In this document: piece after piece, positions 7,229 to 15,003 of the stretch
How positions within the stretch are numbered: the first letter of the stretch is position 1
Layout: the number at the start of each line of letters is the position of its first letter
Source of the DNA: Saprospiraceae bacterium
Lineage (GTDB): Bacteria > Bacteroidota > Bacteroidia > Chitinophagales > Saprospiraceae
Reading direction: 5' to 3'
NCBI GenBank assembly: GCA_017987975.1
Contig: JAGNSQ010000003.1
Span: 1 to 44,154, forward strand
DNA: 44,154 nt
Notes under the pieces: model-generated
Databases searched by the model: none
What the model saw: the letters and a program-made list of their open reading frames with translations, nothing else
Told to the model about the DNA's origin: nothing
Translations under genes and position numbers: made by a program

Positions 7229-9028
7229 TTATTTTTTATTTTTAGCCTTCTCTTCAGCAAGTCGCTGCTGCTGTTTCATGGCTTCTTCCAAACGGGATTG
7301 AAATCCTCCCTTTTTCTTGGGCTTGTTTTTTTGAAGATCCAATTCTTTGCGAATTTTTTCATCATCAAAAATAAACTTACGGGTTATTATGGTTTGCAAA
7401 ATATTGATCAGGTTACTGAAAAACATATAACATGTTAAACCACTTGCATAACTGTTGAAAAATCCAAGGAACATTAGTGGCATAAAATACTGAACGTATT
7501 TCATGGCAGGATTGGCAGACATATCTACATCCTTGGTACTGTAATAGGTGTAAACAAGGGTGGACACGGCCCACAAAATGGTGAACAAACTCAGGTGAGA
7601 GCCCATAAATGGAATTTCAAACGAAAGTCTGATAAAAGCATCAAATGAAGATAAATCCGGAGCCCACAAAAATGATTCCTGCCTGAAAGTTATGGAGGCA
7701 GGAAAGTATCGATACAAGGCAATCCAGATCGGCATTTGTAACAACATAGGTAAACAGCCGGCCAGTGGACTCACACCAAATTCCTGGTACACTTTCATTG
7801 ACTCCATCTGTTGCTTCTGGAGGTCTTCTTTGTGCTTGTCTTTGATCTTATTCAGCTCCGGCTTCAAAGCTGCCATTTTTGCCTGACTGTGCAACATTTT
7901 ATACAACAGCGGGTAAAGCATCATTTTGATTAAGAAAATCAAAAAGATGATAGCAAGCCCTTTGCTAGGAATAAAGCCGGTCAAGAAATCAAAGAAAGGT
8001 CTGATTACCCACCGGTTAAGTGAGCCGAAAATGCTGGATCCGTAAGGTATTATTTCTTCTAGCCCAATATTGAATGCTTTCAAGGTATGAAACTCATTGG
8101 GCCCAATGTACCATTGCATTTGGTGACTGCCGTTGGTCAACGGTACTTCAAAGTCTGAGGTCAGTTTTTTAAGGTCTTCGCTTTTGGTAAAATCAATTAC
8201 CTCAGTTGCTAAGGCCGCATCTTTAAACCCTCCTGATTTACTAATCAGTGAGCTGTTGAAAAATTGATTGGTATGGGATAACCACTGAACACTCTTTCCA
8301 CTCAGATTTTCACTGTCATTAGAGGTACAGCTGCAATAATCAGCGTTGTCTTCGGCATTGTCCTTAAAGTAAACAGTGCTTGTTTGTTGTTCATAACGAT
8401 GCCCCAACTCTATTTTATCGATGTAGTTGATCCAATGCACACTTACATCCCTATCATTAAAACCCGTACCTGAAATATTATAATCAAGCACATAACTGTT
8501 GGGTTGGAGGGTGTATGTTTGGGTAACCTTGTGTTTGTTGTCCAGCTGTAAACTAAACTTAATAGAATTTCCTGTTATAGTGGGGGCGTAAATACTATTC
8601 TGGGTAGAAAGTTTTTTACCATCTTTTATTACCCTGATATCGTAAGCATTTTTTTCGTCGTTGAGCAATCTTACTTTCGACTTAGATGGAATACCATTTA
8701 TTTCCTGGACTTTGTCGTAATTTTTCAATTCAACAGAAATCAAACGCCCTCCAAGTGAGCTTAGGGTAGCTTTCATAACCTCGTTCTCAAGTACTACTTG
8801 TGTATCTTTTGGCATGAGTACGGATCCTTGTACCGTGGTATCCATGCCGGTAGTATTAATTTGAGAAGTAGCTGCCCTGGCAGCCTGTTTGGGTTTGGAT
8901 GCCATTTCTATGGAATCCCTCGTCCTCTGACTCTTTTCAAGTTCTTCTTTGGAAGGAGAACTTACAATATTGAAAATGAGTAGGGTAGCGAAAATAAGTA
9001 TGAATCCTATGATATGATTTCTTTCCAT
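7229..9028 (-). CDS. yidC: Membrane protein insertase YidC
   Basis: YidC inserts and folds inner-membrane proteins, with or without SecYEG. The 599 residues show an N-terminal anchor (about residues 7-22), a large periplasmic beta-sandwich region (about 60-350), and a C-terminal core of five hydrophobic helices. That core contains the family segments GLAIIFLIFLIKMMLYPL and SPLAGCLPMLLQMPIWIALY. The conserved core arginine is replaced or shifted towards KMMLYPL context, which I could not resolve by eye. A lysine-rich cytoplasmic tail (KKKGGFQSRLEEAMKQQ onwards) may contact ribosomes. It is the first gene of the minus-strand run to dapB and has a consensus -7 element 28 bp upstream. Confidence 0.95.
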   Translation of the reverse strand: MERNHIIGFILIFATLLIFNIVSSPSKEELEKSQRTRDSIEMASKPKQAARAATSQINTTGMDTTVQGSVLMPKDTQVVLENEVMKATLSSLGGRLISVELKNYDKVQEINGIPSKSKVRLLNDEKNAYDIRVIKDGKKLSTQNSIYAPTITGNSIKFSLQLDNKHKVTQTYTLQPNSYVLDYNISGTGFNDRDVSVHWINYIDKIELGHRYEQQTSTVYFKDNAEDNADYCSCTSNDSENLSGKSVQWLSHTNQFFNSSLISKSGGFKDAALATEVIDFTKSEDLKKLTSDFEVPLTNGSHQMQWYIGPNEFHTLKAFNIGLEEIIPYGSSIFGSLNRWVIRPFFDFLTGFIPSKGLAIIFLIFLIKMMLYPLLYKMLHSQAKMAALKPELNKIKDKHKEDLQKQQMESMKVYQEFGVSPLAGCLPMLLQMPIWIALYRYFPASITFRQESFLWAPDLSSFDAFIRLSFEIPFMGSHLSLFTILWAVSTLVYTYYSTKDVDMSANPAMKYVQYFMPLMFLGFFNSYASGLTCYMFFSNLINILQTIITRKFIFDDEKIRKELDLQKNKPKKKGGFQSRLEEAMKQQQRLAEEKAKNKK

Positions 9029-9055
9029 TGTATCAACCTATGGTTGTTGAGGCTG

Positions 9056-9063
9056 CAAAAGTA
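9056..9063 (-). promoter_or_regulatory. -7 promoter element for yidC operon
   Basis: On the minus strand the sequence is TACTTTTG followed by CAGCC, a perfect TAnnTTTG match 27 bp before the yidC ATG. No TTG is visible at 17-23 bp further upstream. Confidence 0.5.
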
Positions 9064-9216
9064 CACTTTTTACTGGTTTTTCATGGTCTTTTAGACTAAA
9101 AGCACGTAATTGCCCATGAATACCCGACAAAATCACATTGGCAAAATGAAGTGATTTATGTACTTTTTTAATTGTTTTAATCAACCAAATCTTTATTTCT
9201 GTGTTAATTTGCGATC

Positions 9217-9390
9217 ATGGGGCAGGAAACCATCAAAAAATTAGATAAATACCATCAGGACGGTGAAAAAAAAAGTAAGAGAAGCTTTAAATCCTACCTC
9301 AAGACATTAGGTGTTGCCGGGTTTTTGTTCTTTTTAATAAAAGGATTGATTTGGCTGGCAATATTCTGGGGTATTGGAAAATCTTGCTAA
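9217..9390 (+). CDS. Small membrane protein, 57 aa, unknown function
   Basis: This is a short open frame starting MGQETIKKLDKYHQDGEKKS. A highly charged, lysine-rich N-terminal half (residues 1-30) precedes one hydrophobic helix (about 33-53, including GFLFFLIKGLIWLAIFW), and it ends in GIGKSC. That is a plausible single-pass inner-membrane microprotein. A near-perfect -7 element (TTAATTTG, 9204-9211) lies only 6 bp before the ATG, so the message would be nearly leaderless. It fills the gap between yidC (divergent) and the CNNM gene (convergent, 10 bp away). I recognise no family. Coding status is supported by the promoter and topology rather than homology. Confidence 0.6.
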   Translation: MGQETIKKLDKYHQDGEKKSKRSFKSYLKTLGVAGFLFFLIKGLIWLAIFWGIGKSC

Positions 9391-9400
9391 ATGATTTTCC

Positions 9401-10672
9401 CTATAATTTAACACACTTCAATTTAATTATCCTGTTGATTTCCATGGTAATTATTTCTAATTTATATCCTTGAAATACAAGGGAATCGCCGGTTTTAGGG
9501 ACCTCATCCATCTGATAAAAGAACAATCCTCCTATGGTATTAAAGTCTCCTTCCATTTCTTCATTTTCGTGAAGATCAAAATACTTGCAAAACTCAAAAA
9601 AGCTGTATTGACCGTCTATTTCCCACACATTGTCATTCAACTCTTTGACCCCATATTCTTCATGGTGCATTTCCGTAAAATCACCGAGCAAGGCATCAAG
9701 TAGGTCATCCATGGTGACAAAACCAGCTGTGGCGCCATATTCGTCGATAACAATAGCATAATGGATTCTCTCTAGCCTGAATTTTTCAAGTACTTTATAA
9801 GCAGAGGTGAACTCAGGAACCAGGATGGGCTGGCGGATAATGGAATTTAGATCGTACTTACCTTCTTTTTGCTGTAGATACATGTCTTTTAACAAAATGA
9901 GGCCGTAGATATGATCCAGGTCACTCTTGCAAAGTGGGTAAGCCGAGTGAATCTCCCCTTTTATTTTTTCTTCGGTTACTTCTCTGGTGTCATCAAGATC
10001 TATCCAAACAATATCAGACCGGTGGGTCATTAGTGAATTCACTGTTCGGTCGCCCATTTCAAAAACCCTTTCTACGATGTCTTGTTCTATTTCCTGAATT
10101 TCTCCCCCTTCGGTACTTTCCTGGATCATGGATTTGATCTCTTCTTCGGTCACCTTGCTTTCATAAGAAGGTTTTATCTTGAGCAGGCGCAAAACCATGT
10201 CATTGGTCGCAGAAAGCAGCCACACAAACGGGCTGTTGAGCAAGGCCAGGATCTGCATTGGTCGTGCCATGACAATAGCAATCGATTCAGGATATGTTAA
10301 TCCTATTCTTTTAGGAAGCAACTCACCAAAAACTATCGAAAAATAGGTTATCAGTACAACCACAACTCCTACGGCTATCATATGGGCATAATCCATCAGC
10401 CAGGGCACGGTACTTAATAACTTTTCGAAATCATCCGTGATATTGGCGCCACTAAAAATACCGAGTAAGATGCCGATAACAGTGATTCCAATTTGAACAG
10501 TTGACAGCAGTTTGGTTGGGTTTTGTGATACTTCCAGTGCGATCTTTGCTCTTTCATTTCCTTTTTTTACCTCGTTTTCCAGTTTAAACTTTCTAGCAGA
10601 AACCAATGACATTTCTGACAGGCTCAGTATACCATTTAAAAGGATTAGTATAATAATTACAAGGATTTCCAT
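9401..10672 (-). CDS. CNNM/HlyC-CorC family divalent-cation transporter-like protein
   Basis: This is a 423-residue membrane protein of the UPF0053 family. Residues ~1-190 form the DUF21 transmembrane domain with several hydrophobic helices and the ARKFKLE cytoplasmic linker. Residues ~205-335 form a CBS pair (TVNSLMTHRSDIVWI and ERIHYAIVIDEYGATAGFVTMDDLLDALLGD). Residues ~345-423 form the CorC/HlyC C-terminal domain. Relatives in other bacteria are implicated in Mg2+ or other divalent-cation export; older names call them hemolysins. It has a TAAATTTG -7 box just upstream and sits alone between the 57-aa gene and a response regulator. Confidence 0.9.
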   Translation of the reverse strand: MEILVIIILILLNGILSLSEMSLVSARKFKLENEVKKGNERAKIALEVSQNPTKLLSTVQIGITVIGILLGIFSGANITDDFEKLLSTVPWLMDYAHMIAVGVVVVLITYFSIVFGELLPKRIGLTYPESIAIVMARPMQILALLNSPFVWLLSATNDMVLRLLKIKPSYESKVTEEEIKSMIQESTEGGEIQEIEQDIVERVFEMGDRTVNSLMTHRSDIVWIDLDDTREVTEEKIKGEIHSAYPLCKSDLDHIYGLILLKDMYLQQKEGKYDLNSIIRQPILVPEFTSAYKVLEKFRLERIHYAIVIDEYGATAGFVTMDDLLDALLGDFTEMHHEEYGVKELNDNVWEIDGQYSFFEFCKYFDLHENEEMEGDFNTIGGLFFYQMDEVPKTGDSLVFQGYKLEIITMEINRIIKLKCVKL

Positions 10673-10685
10673 AAAGGATTTTTCG

Positions 10686-10693
10686 CAAATTTA
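10686..10693 (-). promoter_or_regulatory. -7 promoter element for CNNM gene
   Basis: The minus strand reads TAAATTTG followed by CG, a perfect TAnnTTTG match 13 bp upstream of the ATG. The leader would be about 8-10 nt. No -33 TTG is seen. Confidence 0.5.
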
Positions 10694-10708
10694 GCGAAAC
10701 TTAGGATA

Positions 10709-10728
10709 ACCCTGCCTTTCTGGCAGGT
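10709..10728 (-). terminator. Hairpin after the response regulator gene (weak terminator)
   Basis: Just after the response-regulator stop the minus strand folds as AACCTGCC-AGAAA-GGCAGGGTT, with six perfect pairs and one bulge. There is no T-tract after it, so it may attenuate or protect the 3' end rather than terminate by itself. Confidence 0.35.
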
Positions 10729-10734
10729 TAGTGT

Positions 10735-11424
10735 CTAAAATTCAAATTTATAGCCAACCCCTTTAAGGGTAGAGATGTAGTTGTCACCTATCTTTTCTCT
10801 GATTTTTCGAATGTGAACATCCAAAGTTCGATCACCGACAATGATATCTTCGCCCCAGATTTTTTTCATGATCTCATCTCTCTTAAAAACCTTTCCAGGC
10901 TTCGTTGCAAGTAAGGCTAAAAGTTCAAATTCCTTCTTAGCAAGAGGTATCTCTCTTCCTTCCAAAGAAACCGAAAAAGTCTCGTGATTGATATTCAACT
11001 TCCCAAAAGACTGCAGTAAAAGGCTGTCATCCGCACTACCCAAATCTTTGTGTCTGCGGAGTATAGCTTTTATGCGGCTAATGAAAACATTGGGTTTGAT
11101 TGGCTTTGTTATAAAATCATCGCCACCTCCATCCAAAGCGCTGATTTGGGTAAATGACTCATTTCGGGCAGTTAAAAAACAGATCAAACTGTGGGCTAGA
11201 CTGGGTAATTTTCTAATCTGTTCACATGCCTCAATGCCATCCATATTGGGCATCATTATATCCATTACAATCAAATGGGGAATCACTTTTTTAGCCATTT
11301 CAATGGCTTGTAATCCATCGCTGGCTTTAAAAACAGAATAACCTGCCTTGTCAAGATTGTACTCTAAAAACTCAAGAATATCCTCTTCATCGTCAACTAT
11401 AAGGATTTTTATGTCTTTAATCAT
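10735..11424 (-). CDS. OmpR/PhoB-type response regulator transcription factor (orphan)
   Basis: This 229-residue two-component regulator has a receiver domain (1-120) with the acidic pair D11-D12, phospho-acceptor D55 in VMD55IMMPNMDG, T84 and K106. A winged-helix DNA-binding domain follows (about 130-229: FELLALLATKPGKVFKRDEI, then DRTLDVHIRKIREKIG). All receiver residues are intact, so phosphorylation is expected. No histidine kinase is adjacent, although PhoB/PhoP-type regulators often pair with one. A TAACTTTG -7 element lies 23 bp upstream. The regulon cannot be read from the sequence. Confidence 0.93.
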   Translation of the reverse strand: MIKDIKILIVDDEEDILEFLEYNLDKAGYSVFKASDGLQAIEMAKKVIPHLIVMDIMMPNMDGIEACEQIRKLPSLAHSLICFLTARNESFTQISALDGGGDDFITKPIKPNVFISRIKAILRRHKDLGSADDSLLLQSFGKLNINHETFSVSLEGREIPLAKKEFELLALLATKPGKVFKRDEIMKKIWGEDIIVGDRTLDVHIRKIREKIGDNYISTLKGVGYKFEF

Positions 11425-11446
11425 GCAGGTTTTTAAATGATTAACA

Positions 11447-11454
11447 CAAAGTTA
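11447..11454 (-). promoter_or_regulatory. -7 promoter element for response regulator
   Basis: TAACTTTG on the minus strand matches TAnnTTTG perfectly, 22 bp before the ATG. This suggests the regulator is transcribed separately from the DUF4296 gene upstream. No -33 TTG is seen. Confidence 0.45.
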
Positions 11455-11523
11455 AGTGACTTCTGACAGGTAGGGGGTTATTGTACATTAATTAATTATT
11501 AAGTTTGTTTCTAAATAATTACC

Positions 11524-11868
11524 TCATTGGCTGACCATCTTTTTTGTGGTAATCAGGTTGACGGAATCCAAGATCTCTTTTTGAAGCTCAGAATTGAGCT
11601 TTAAGTCTTCTTTGAGCAATTTTTGGCAATGTGTGATCATTTCCGGGGTAATTTCATGAATCTTACAGATTTCAGTGAGATAAATTTGTTGTAAGCTATC
11701 CTTATTTGCCGAAGGGTGTAATTCCACCGCTGCATTGGCCAGATACAAATCAGCCAGGACAGCCCTCAAAGTTTCCTTTGGAAGGGGTAATGTTGTTTCC
11801 TTTTTATCAGTCAGACACCCGTTTGACAATAAAATAAGCCCTGTGATTAGCCAATAATATTTACTCAT
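11524..11868 (-). CDS. DUF4296-like lipoprotein
   Basis: This 114-residue protein has a lipoprotein signal (LILLSNGC, lipidated Cys18). The mature part has the helical pattern ETLRAVLADLYLANAAVEL, then IYLTEICKIHEITPEMI, then an amphipathic C-terminus. That resembles the DUF4296 family, which is common in Bacteroidota and has no known function. Its start overlaps the end of the SixA-like gene by 8 bp, so the two are co-translated. Family assignment is by pattern only. Confidence 0.65.
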   Translation of the reverse strand: MSKYYWLITGLILLSNGCLTDKKETTLPLPKETLRAVLADLYLANAAVELHPSANKDSLQQIYLTEICKIHEITPEMITHCQKLLKEDLKLNSELQKEILDSVNLITTKKMVSQ

Positions 11869-12358
11869 CGCTCATTTTTGGGTATAAAAATTGATGTAAA
11901 GTGAATTTTGACATATCAATTGAAGACCAGTCTTCTGTTTCTATATCAATAACCAATACTCCACAGGTTGGTACGTTATTGAGATTTGCTCCACATATTA
12001 CATTGGCAAAATAGGTGATGCCCGGGTTATGACAAACCATCATCACATTATCTACCTCCGCTTCCAATTCAAGACAGGTGTGTATGATTTCGTCAATATC
12101 AGCATGATAAAGCTGGTGTTCCTTTACTAAAACAGCCTCAGGAAAATGAGAAAGAAAACAAGTGGCTGTTTCAAATGCCCTTTTTGCGTGAGAACTAATA
12201 ATATGGTCGATCACATATCCCAAGTTTTTCATATTGCGGGCCATGGCAGGTGCGTCTTTTTTGCCTCTCTCATTTAAGGGCCGGTCAACATCATCAATGC
12301 CGATTTGCGCCCAATCTGATTTGGCGTGTCTTGTTAAATATAGTCTTTTACTGCCCAT
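11861..12358 (-). CDS. SixA-like histidine phosphatase
   Basis: This is a 165-residue member of the histidine phosphatase superfamily. The phospho-histidine acceptor is in the RHAKSDW motif (H11), the second catalytic histidine is in VCHNPG (H110), and DRPLNERG is the conserved loop. The short single domain resembles SixA, which dephosphorylates phospho-histidine in HPt domains, but SixA-like enzymes in Bacteroidota may act on small phosphate esters. It overlaps the DUF4296 lipoprotein gene by 8 bp. A link to the response regulator downstream is possible but unproven. Confidence 0.85.
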   Translation of the reverse strand: MGSKRLYLTRHAKSDWAQIGIDDVDRPLNERGKKDAPAMARNMKNLGYVIDHIISSHAKRAFETATCFLSHFPEAVLVKEHQLYHADIDEIIHTCLELEAEVDNVMMVCHNPGITYFANVICGANLNNVPTCGVLVIDIETEDWSSIDMSKFTLHQFLYPKMSDE

Positions 12359-12479
12359 GTATTCAAATTATTGGTGGTTAATCAATGATCCGGTAAAATG
12401 TGTAAAAATAATGTATTTGTTGAAATCTCATCCCCTCTGGCTTGTGATATGGCTTTATGGCTAAACTTTCGATAATTAT

Positions 12480-14153
12480 TTGCATTTTAGCTTTATCTTT
12501 ACAGATTGTCTTGACAAATTCCGCAAACGATTGAGTAAAATAAAACCCCACCAAGATAATATCGAGCTTATGTTCCCCGATGAGGTCTTCCTCAGGGGAG
12601 AAGAGTTGTATGAGGATGGTGCTGTTTTAGAATTTACGCCCATCGAAAAAAACCTTTTTTCTTTTATAGTTAGTGATGGCCAACGTTTTGAAGTGGAGTG
12701 GTTGCGTCCTTTTACAAAACATCAAAGGGCAAGTTGTGACTGCAGCTTTTTTAAATCAGAAAAAGTTTGCAGACATGTTGTAGCAGCTATTCTGGCATAT
12801 AAGGCTAGCCTTCCGGAAAAGAAAGAGATTCCAAGTGAACCCCAACAGAAATCTGGTCTAAATCTCATAACGTTACTCAACAATGTCACGAAAGAGGAGC
12901 TCAAAGCCTTTATTAAGAATTATGCCCAGACCGATAAAAAATTGTCTACTGCCCTCAAAGTTCATTTTGCCAGAAAGGTAGATTTGCACGACAATGAAAA
13001 GAAATACCGATCTATATTAGACGCAATAATCAGACCAGTCACAACTGGATCAGCTACCATAAAGATCTCTGATGTCAAGAGTTTAAATCAGGTTGCAATC
13101 GAATTTATTGAGCAGGCGTGGGACGCCATTGCTTTGGGGCAATATGGAGAAGCTTTAATTCTGACAAAGGTTACCCTTTCAAAACTTTGTTATACCCTTC
13201 ATCACAACAATGGTGCCTTATCGGTGTTAGAAAAAAACATCACCACCTGCCATGAAATTCTTGAACGCATTGGATTAAAATCGGCAAGTGTAGAAGTAAA
13301 AGAAAATGTTGTTGCATTTCTTAAAGAGTTGGCTAATTTTTCTTATTATCCATACCTGGATCTTAGAAAAAATGCAATAATGGTGCTGTTGCAATTGAAA
13401 AAAACACCCGTTGAGGCACAGGATATTATTGTTTCTCAACTTTGGCGTAAAAGAGAAGATGTTAGTCAATTGACTGTCTTGACAGCACTTTCGGTAATAG
13501 TGGATTACAGAATGGGCAACTCAATAAGTGTCGATGCACGTCACCTTCACCTGACGGAAAAGACAGCCAACTTACTTTTACAGGAACAATTTTATCCAGA
13601 ATTAGATGCTTTTTGTCAAAGCGCCAATAAAAGCCATAAAGATTTACCCCTGATTCACCTTAAAGCGCTATATCAATTTAAACCCAAAACTGTAATTCAG
13701 GAGTCAGCTCACTATTTCCTACAGTTTAAAGACCTTAGAATTGTAGATTGGCTAAGGGAAACGGTAGATCCTTCTCAATTTGAAAAGTTCAGGTCCATCA
13801 TAGAAAAAAAGTCAAAAGAGGTTAAAGCCGATCCCTATTTTTATTGTTTATTTTTATTTCGATCCCGTCAAGATGAGGCACTCATGGAATGGCTCAAAAC
13901 CCAACGAGATTTCAGAATGGTCATGATGCTGGACGAGTATTTGTATCCTCGATTTCCAGAAGAATTAACTCAATTATACGAGCACATGGCAGAGGATTTT
14001 TTGAACCAACACATAGGCCAACATGCCTACGTTTTTATAGATGAATTACTCCAACACCTCAATAAAATCAAAGCAGGTAAAATTGCTAACAAGATTGCAG
14101 TTATGATTGAGATGAAATTTCCACACCGCTCCCGTATGTCGGATTTAGTATAA
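12480..14153 (+). CDS. SWIM zinc-finger domain protein
   Basis: A 557-residue protein when read from a TTG at 12480; the first in-frame ATG is at 12570 and a TTG also occurs at 12531, so the start is uncertain. The SWIM zinc finger is C86-x-C88-x8-C97-x-H99 (ASCDCSFFKSEKVCRH). An N-terminal segment with LRGEELYEDGAV precedes it, which is the usual arrangement. The remaining ~440 residues are helical, with no recognised enzyme motif, and may form a TPR-like scaffold. SWIM fingers bind DNA or protein and often sit upstream of SNF2 helicases. No helicase is next to this one. Transcribed alone; the tRNA-Leu and mnmD genes face it. Confidence 0.8.
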   Translation: MHFSFIFTDCLDKFRKRLSKIKPHQDNIELMFPDEVFLRGEELYEDGAVLEFTPIEKNLFSFIVSDGQRFEVEWLRPFTKHQRASCDCSFFKSEKVCRHVVAAILAYKASLPEKKEIPSEPQQKSGLNLITLLNNVTKEELKAFIKNYAQTDKKLSTALKVHFARKVDLHDNEKKYRSILDAIIRPVTTGSATIKISDVKSLNQVAIEFIEQAWDAIALGQYGEALILTKVTLSKLCYTLHHNNGALSVLEKNITTCHEILERIGLKSASVEVKENVVAFLKELANFSYYPYLDLRKNAIMVLLQLKKTPVEAQDIIVSQLWRKREDVSQLTVLTALSVIVDYRMGNSISVDARHLHLTEKTANLLLQEQFYPELDAFCQSANKSHKDLPLIHLKALYQFKPKTVIQESAHYFLQFKDLRIVDWLRETVDPSQFEKFRSIIEKKSKEVKADPYFYCLFLFRSRQDEALMEWLKTQRDFRMVMMLDEYLYPRFPEELTQLYEHMAEDFLNQHIGQHAYVFIDELLQHLNKIKAGKIANKIAVMIEMKFPHRSRMSDLV

Positions 14154-14154
14154 T

Positions 14155-14185
14155 GAAAAAACCCCGAACTTTAAAAGATCGGGGT
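14155..14185 (-). terminator. Rho-independent terminator of tRNA-Leu
   Basis: On the minus strand, directly after the tRNA CCA end, ACCCCGA pairs with TCGGGGT across an 11-nt loop and is followed by a run of T residues. The 7-bp GC-rich stem plus T-tract is a standard intrinsic terminator. It also separates the tRNA from the convergent SWIM gene. Confidence 0.85.
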
Positions 14186-14272
14186 TGGTGCCCAAGACTG
14201 GATTCGAACCAGCACACCCTTACGGACGCTGCGCCCTGAACACAGTGCGTCTACCAATTTCGCCACTTGGGC
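14186..14272 (-). tRNA. tRNA-Leu (anticodon CAG)
   Basis: The minus strand gives an 87-nt class II tRNA. The acceptor stem GCCCAAG pairs with CTTGGGC, and CCA is encoded. The D-arm carries AAATTGGTAGAC. The anticodon stem CTGTG/CGCAG closes the loop TTCAGGG, so the anticodon is CAG, reading CUG leucine codons. A long variable arm (CGTCC-GTAA-GGGTG region) identifies it as leucine type, and the T-arm is CTGG-TTCGAAT-CCAG. All helices are intact. A terminator follows immediately. Confidence 0.97.
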
Positions 14273-14282
14273 TAAGGCGTTG

Positions 14283-14290
14283 CAAATATA
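14283..14290 (-). promoter_or_regulatory. -7 promoter element for tRNA-Leu
   Basis: The minus strand reads TATATTTG followed by CAACGCC, a perfect TAnnTTTG match 10 bp before the mature tRNA 5' end. Transcription would begin a few bases upstream of the tRNA. The -33 box is not evident. Confidence 0.6.
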
Positions 14291-14329
14291 AAAAAATGAA
14301 CCGATTTGTAAATAAAATAAACTACAATC

Positions 14330-14998
14330 TTACATTTTAATTGCCCTCGTTATCTCTCTCTTTCTTCCTGGACCCGGATGATTTTCAAGATGAAATCCCA
14401 CTTTTTTTAAATTTCTTTTAAATATGCCTTTTGCGCAATAGGTCGTTAATACTCCATTGTGATCCAAAAGGTTATACATTTTTAATAAAATTTCTTCAGA
14501 CCATAATTCCGGTTGACACTCGGGAGCAAAGGCATCAAAGTATATTAGATCAAATTTGTGCTCACTTTCAAATTCTTCTAAACTTGTATGCCATTTTAGA
14601 AAATGATCATTTTGTAATAGAAGGTGTTCCTGGTTCCAGGGTAGTTGGTGTAATTCAATATACAATTGATCATAAGGGGCATCAAACAAGCTTGATAAAT
14701 TGGTTTGCTGTATAGTCTCTATTGGTACAGGAAAAGCTTCTGCCCCCGTATAGTGGAGGGTTAATCCATGCTGACTGGCAAATTGAAAGCTAAGGGCAGC
14801 ATTCAATCCAGTGCCAAAGCCCATTTCAAAAAGTCGTATGTTTTGGCAACCTCTATTGGCCAGGTATTGTAAACCCAGTTGTATAAAAACTACCTTACTT
14901 TCTTCTAATGCACCATGTATAGAATGATAACTGGCATTAAACCGGGAAGTGAATAAAGTATTACTTCCATCAGATGTCGGTAAAATAGTATAGGTCAT
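14330..14998 (-). CDS. mnmD: tRNA (5-methylaminomethyl-2-thiouridine)(34)-methyltransferase MnmD
   Basis: MnmD carries out the SAM-dependent final methylation that makes mnm5(s2)U at tRNA wobble position 34. The SAM loop is FEMGFGTGLNAALS (about 57-70). The family block DLIYFDAFAPECQPELW and the late YCAKGIFKRNLKKVGF and PGPGRKREITRA segments match the DUF752/MnmD family. At 222 residues it is the stand-alone methyltransferase, not the bifunctional MnmC fused to an FAD oxidase. It lies 5 bp after mutS2 and upstream of tRNA-Leu, probably in one transcript with mutS2. Confidence 0.92.
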   Translation of the reverse strand: MTYTILPTSDGSNTLFTSRFNASYHSIHGALEESKVVFIQLGLQYLANRGCQNIRLFEMGFGTGLNAALSFQFASQHGLTLHYTGAEAFPVPIETIQQTNLSSLFDAPYDQLYIELHQLPWNQEHLLLQNDHFLKWHTSLEEFESEHKFDLIYFDAFAPECQPELWSEEILLKMYNLLDHNGVLTTYCAKGIFKRNLKKVGFHLENHPGPGRKREITRAIKM

Positions 14999-15003
14999 TT
15001 CTA

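Noticed and set aside
12457-12534. Short frame MAKLSIIICILALSLQIVL upstream of the SWIM gene that looks like a signal peptide
   Set aside because: It stops after about 25 codons, is in a different frame from the SWIM gene, and the SWIM protein is expected in the cytoplasm. Most likely chance.
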